A stretch of DNA of 12,083 nt from an uncultured Spirochaetia bacterium (GTDB taxonomy: Bacteria; Spirochaetota; UBA6919): positions 1-12,083 of the forward strand of contig CAJXGR010000066.1 in assembly GCA_913053665.1 (NCBI GenBank). Reading direction: 5' to 3'. Of this stretch, positions 10,875-12,083 are shown piece after piece. The position numbers were made by a program, and so were the translations under genes. Positions within the stretch are counted from its first letter, which is position 1. The number at the start of each line of letters is the position of its first letter. The notes under the pieces were generated by a model. The model was not told the origin of the DNA and ran no database searches. It saw only the letters and a program-made list of their open reading frames with translations.

Positions 10875-12083
10875 CTAGTTTAGGGATAATTCAAACTTAT
10901 TCAGTTTATATTTCCCTTTTTCTTTATAAAAAACAATGTCTAAAGAGCGTTTTGTTTCACTATTCTTCTGCTGAAAGGTGATCGCTCCTCTTACATACAT
11001 ATATTCCTTGTTCAGGTCATTGGTTGATTTCCAGGCACTAATTACGTGAATCTTTGAGACCTTGCCAAGAGCATTGATTTCTTTGGACATACTTTTAAAT
11101 CGACTCGAATCAAGTCTCACTTTCAGGGGCTTGGTGATAAGCCGTGACATCTGCCTGTAATTCCTGGCAGCAAAGGCTTTAAATACCTGTGTGTAAAGCT
11201 TTTTGGCTTCTTCTTTGCGTCGTTTTTCCTTTTCCTGATAACTTAAGGATGAGTATTGAGATCTCCTCCTAATTCTTTGCTTTGTATAGACCTTGATTCT
11301 CTCTTTGACAAAAGCTATCATATTCTTCACATCAGTCGGGTTGATGGATCCTTTGATGGCAACAGTCCTGGCATCACTCACAATCTCCATCTTGTCCACC
11401 AGCTTTTTAACGGGCTTCATATTTCTAAAGAGTAGATTGGATAAATGTTTCCCGCCAATCAAAATGCCCTTAACATCTTTAACGTCCTGTAGATTAGAGA
11501 ACTCAACACTCCAGTAATACTGTACATCATTTCCTGATTGGCCTATCCCAAGAATGGAGCGTTTCGATGTCAACATGGGGAAATATAATGGGACAACATC
11601 CAGGAAATCAGCCTTCATACCAGCGTCAATATCTTTAACAGCCTTTTTGGGGGGAGTGTAACTAACCATCAAGAGTCTTTTACTTAAAGCTTTATCGATT
11701 AACTTTGATGAGAACTCCCTTTTGAGCCTGAGTTTCCATCGTCTTGAGCTTAATATTTGATTAGCCTTCAGGATCTGCTTTATGGGAGAAATGATCATTT
11801 TACTGGATGAAACAATTATGGAAGGCTTATCCCGATCCTCAGGCTGAAAAAGCTTCTCACCCCTTCTAAGCCCCCGAAGTTTAGACCGCTTGAACTTGCC
11901 TTTAAATAACTCTTCCCATGAGACATCCTTAAAATCCCCGTCCACACGAACCATTATCCTTTCCACCCCTTCTTCCGATGAGTAGAGACCGTTCACCAAC
12001 ACAACTCTTTTAATGAAATCCTTTGCCACAGAGTCATATCTACTCTCTATCATCTCTTTCAGACTCTTATCATTGAGAAAAGT
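10875..12083 (-). CDS. Unrecognised basic protein, C-terminal NTF2/DUF3887-like domain, 5' end outside the window
   Basis: The frame is open through the right edge; the first Met inside is at 12053 (392 residues to the stop), but ten more in-frame codons lie upstream (TFLNDKSLKE), so the start is probably outside the window. The N-terminal 130 residues are rich in Lys and Arg without a motif I know. Residues 145-255 look like an alpha/beta region (ADFLDVVPLYFPML, DARTVAIKGSINPTDVKNMI). Residues ~258-285 form a highly charged helix. Residues 285-392 resemble an NTF2-like/DUF3887 fold: VFKAFAARNYRQMSRLIT, a Gly-containing turn LGKVSKIHVISAW, then strands ending in SLDIVFYKEKGKYKLNKFEL. Whether it is exported cannot be seen. 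Its stop is 52 bases before the next gene. Confidence 0.7.
   Translation of the reverse strand, partial: TFLNDKSLKEMIESRYDSVAKDFIKRVVLVNGLYSSEEGVERIMVRVDGDFKDVSWEELFKGKFKRSKLRGLRRGEKLFQPEDRDKPSIIVSSSKMIISPIKQILKANQILSSRRWKLRLKREFSSKLIDKALSKRLLMVSYTPPKKAVKDIDAGMKADFLDVVPLYFPMLTSKRSILGIGQSGNDVQYYWSVEFSNLQDVKDVKGILIGGKHLSNLLFRNMKPVKKLVDKMEIVSDARTVAIKGSINPTDVKNMIAFVKERIKVYTKQRIRRRSQYSSLSYQEKEKRRKEEAKKLYTQVFKAFAARNYRQMSRLITKPLKVRLDSSRFKSMSKEINALGKVSKIHVISAWKSTNDLNKEYMYVRGAITFQQKNSETKRSLDIVFYKEKGKYKLNKFELSLN

Overview
The window is about 12 kb of a moderately AT-rich bacterial genome in which every gene I can support lies on the minus strand, so transcription runs from high to low coordinates. The cell is almost certainly diderm: there is an outer-membrane beta-barrel protein ending in an aromatic residue, two lipoproteins (one with a Tat-type leader), a DnaE-type replicase and the MgsA/RarA ATPase. 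Scattered palindromic repeats and a mix of fn3, NHL and LamG proteins suggest an uncultured environmental lineage. I cannot place it in a phylum from sequence alone.

From the right edge leftward: a 5'-truncated unknown protein with an NTF2/DUF3887-like C-terminus (10875-12083); a small lipoprotein with a FlgD-type Ig domain and an almost leaderless promoter (10457-10822); a palindromic element (10348-10411); rarA (9009-10316); dnaE (5386-8916); a secreted or outer-membrane protein with two TolB-N/FlgO-like domains and a C-terminal barrel (3620-5212); a pair of related palindromes (3537-3602); a Tat/lipobox LamG-like protein (2713-3519); a hicBA toxin-antitoxin operon (2084-2559); a 328-bp gene-free stretch dominated by a 21-bp tandem array; an fn3-domain protein (1138-1755) followed closely by an NHL-repeat fragment (768-1121); a degenerate copy of the 10348-10411 element (664-719); a retropepsin-like aspartic protease with a strong promoter (123-548); and at the left edge a fragment sharing 54 identical bases with the fn3 gene.

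The right half is housekeeping (rarA and dnaE, replication and fork maintenance) with envelope genes beside it. The left 3.5 kb is accessory: a toxin-antitoxin pair, truncated or duplicated repeat-domain genes, dispersed repeats and decayed sequence.

I found no convincing complete new multi-gene system. The observations most worth following are (1) a 21-bp tandem array whose minus strand encodes leucine-containing heptads now broken by stops, (2) a perfect palindrome lying in frame inside the signal peptide of the barrel protein, (3) three sequence-distinct palindromes that share GTAG...CTAC ends, and (4) a chimeric start of an fn3-family gene at the left edge, next to a short repeat that recurs 2.6 kb away.
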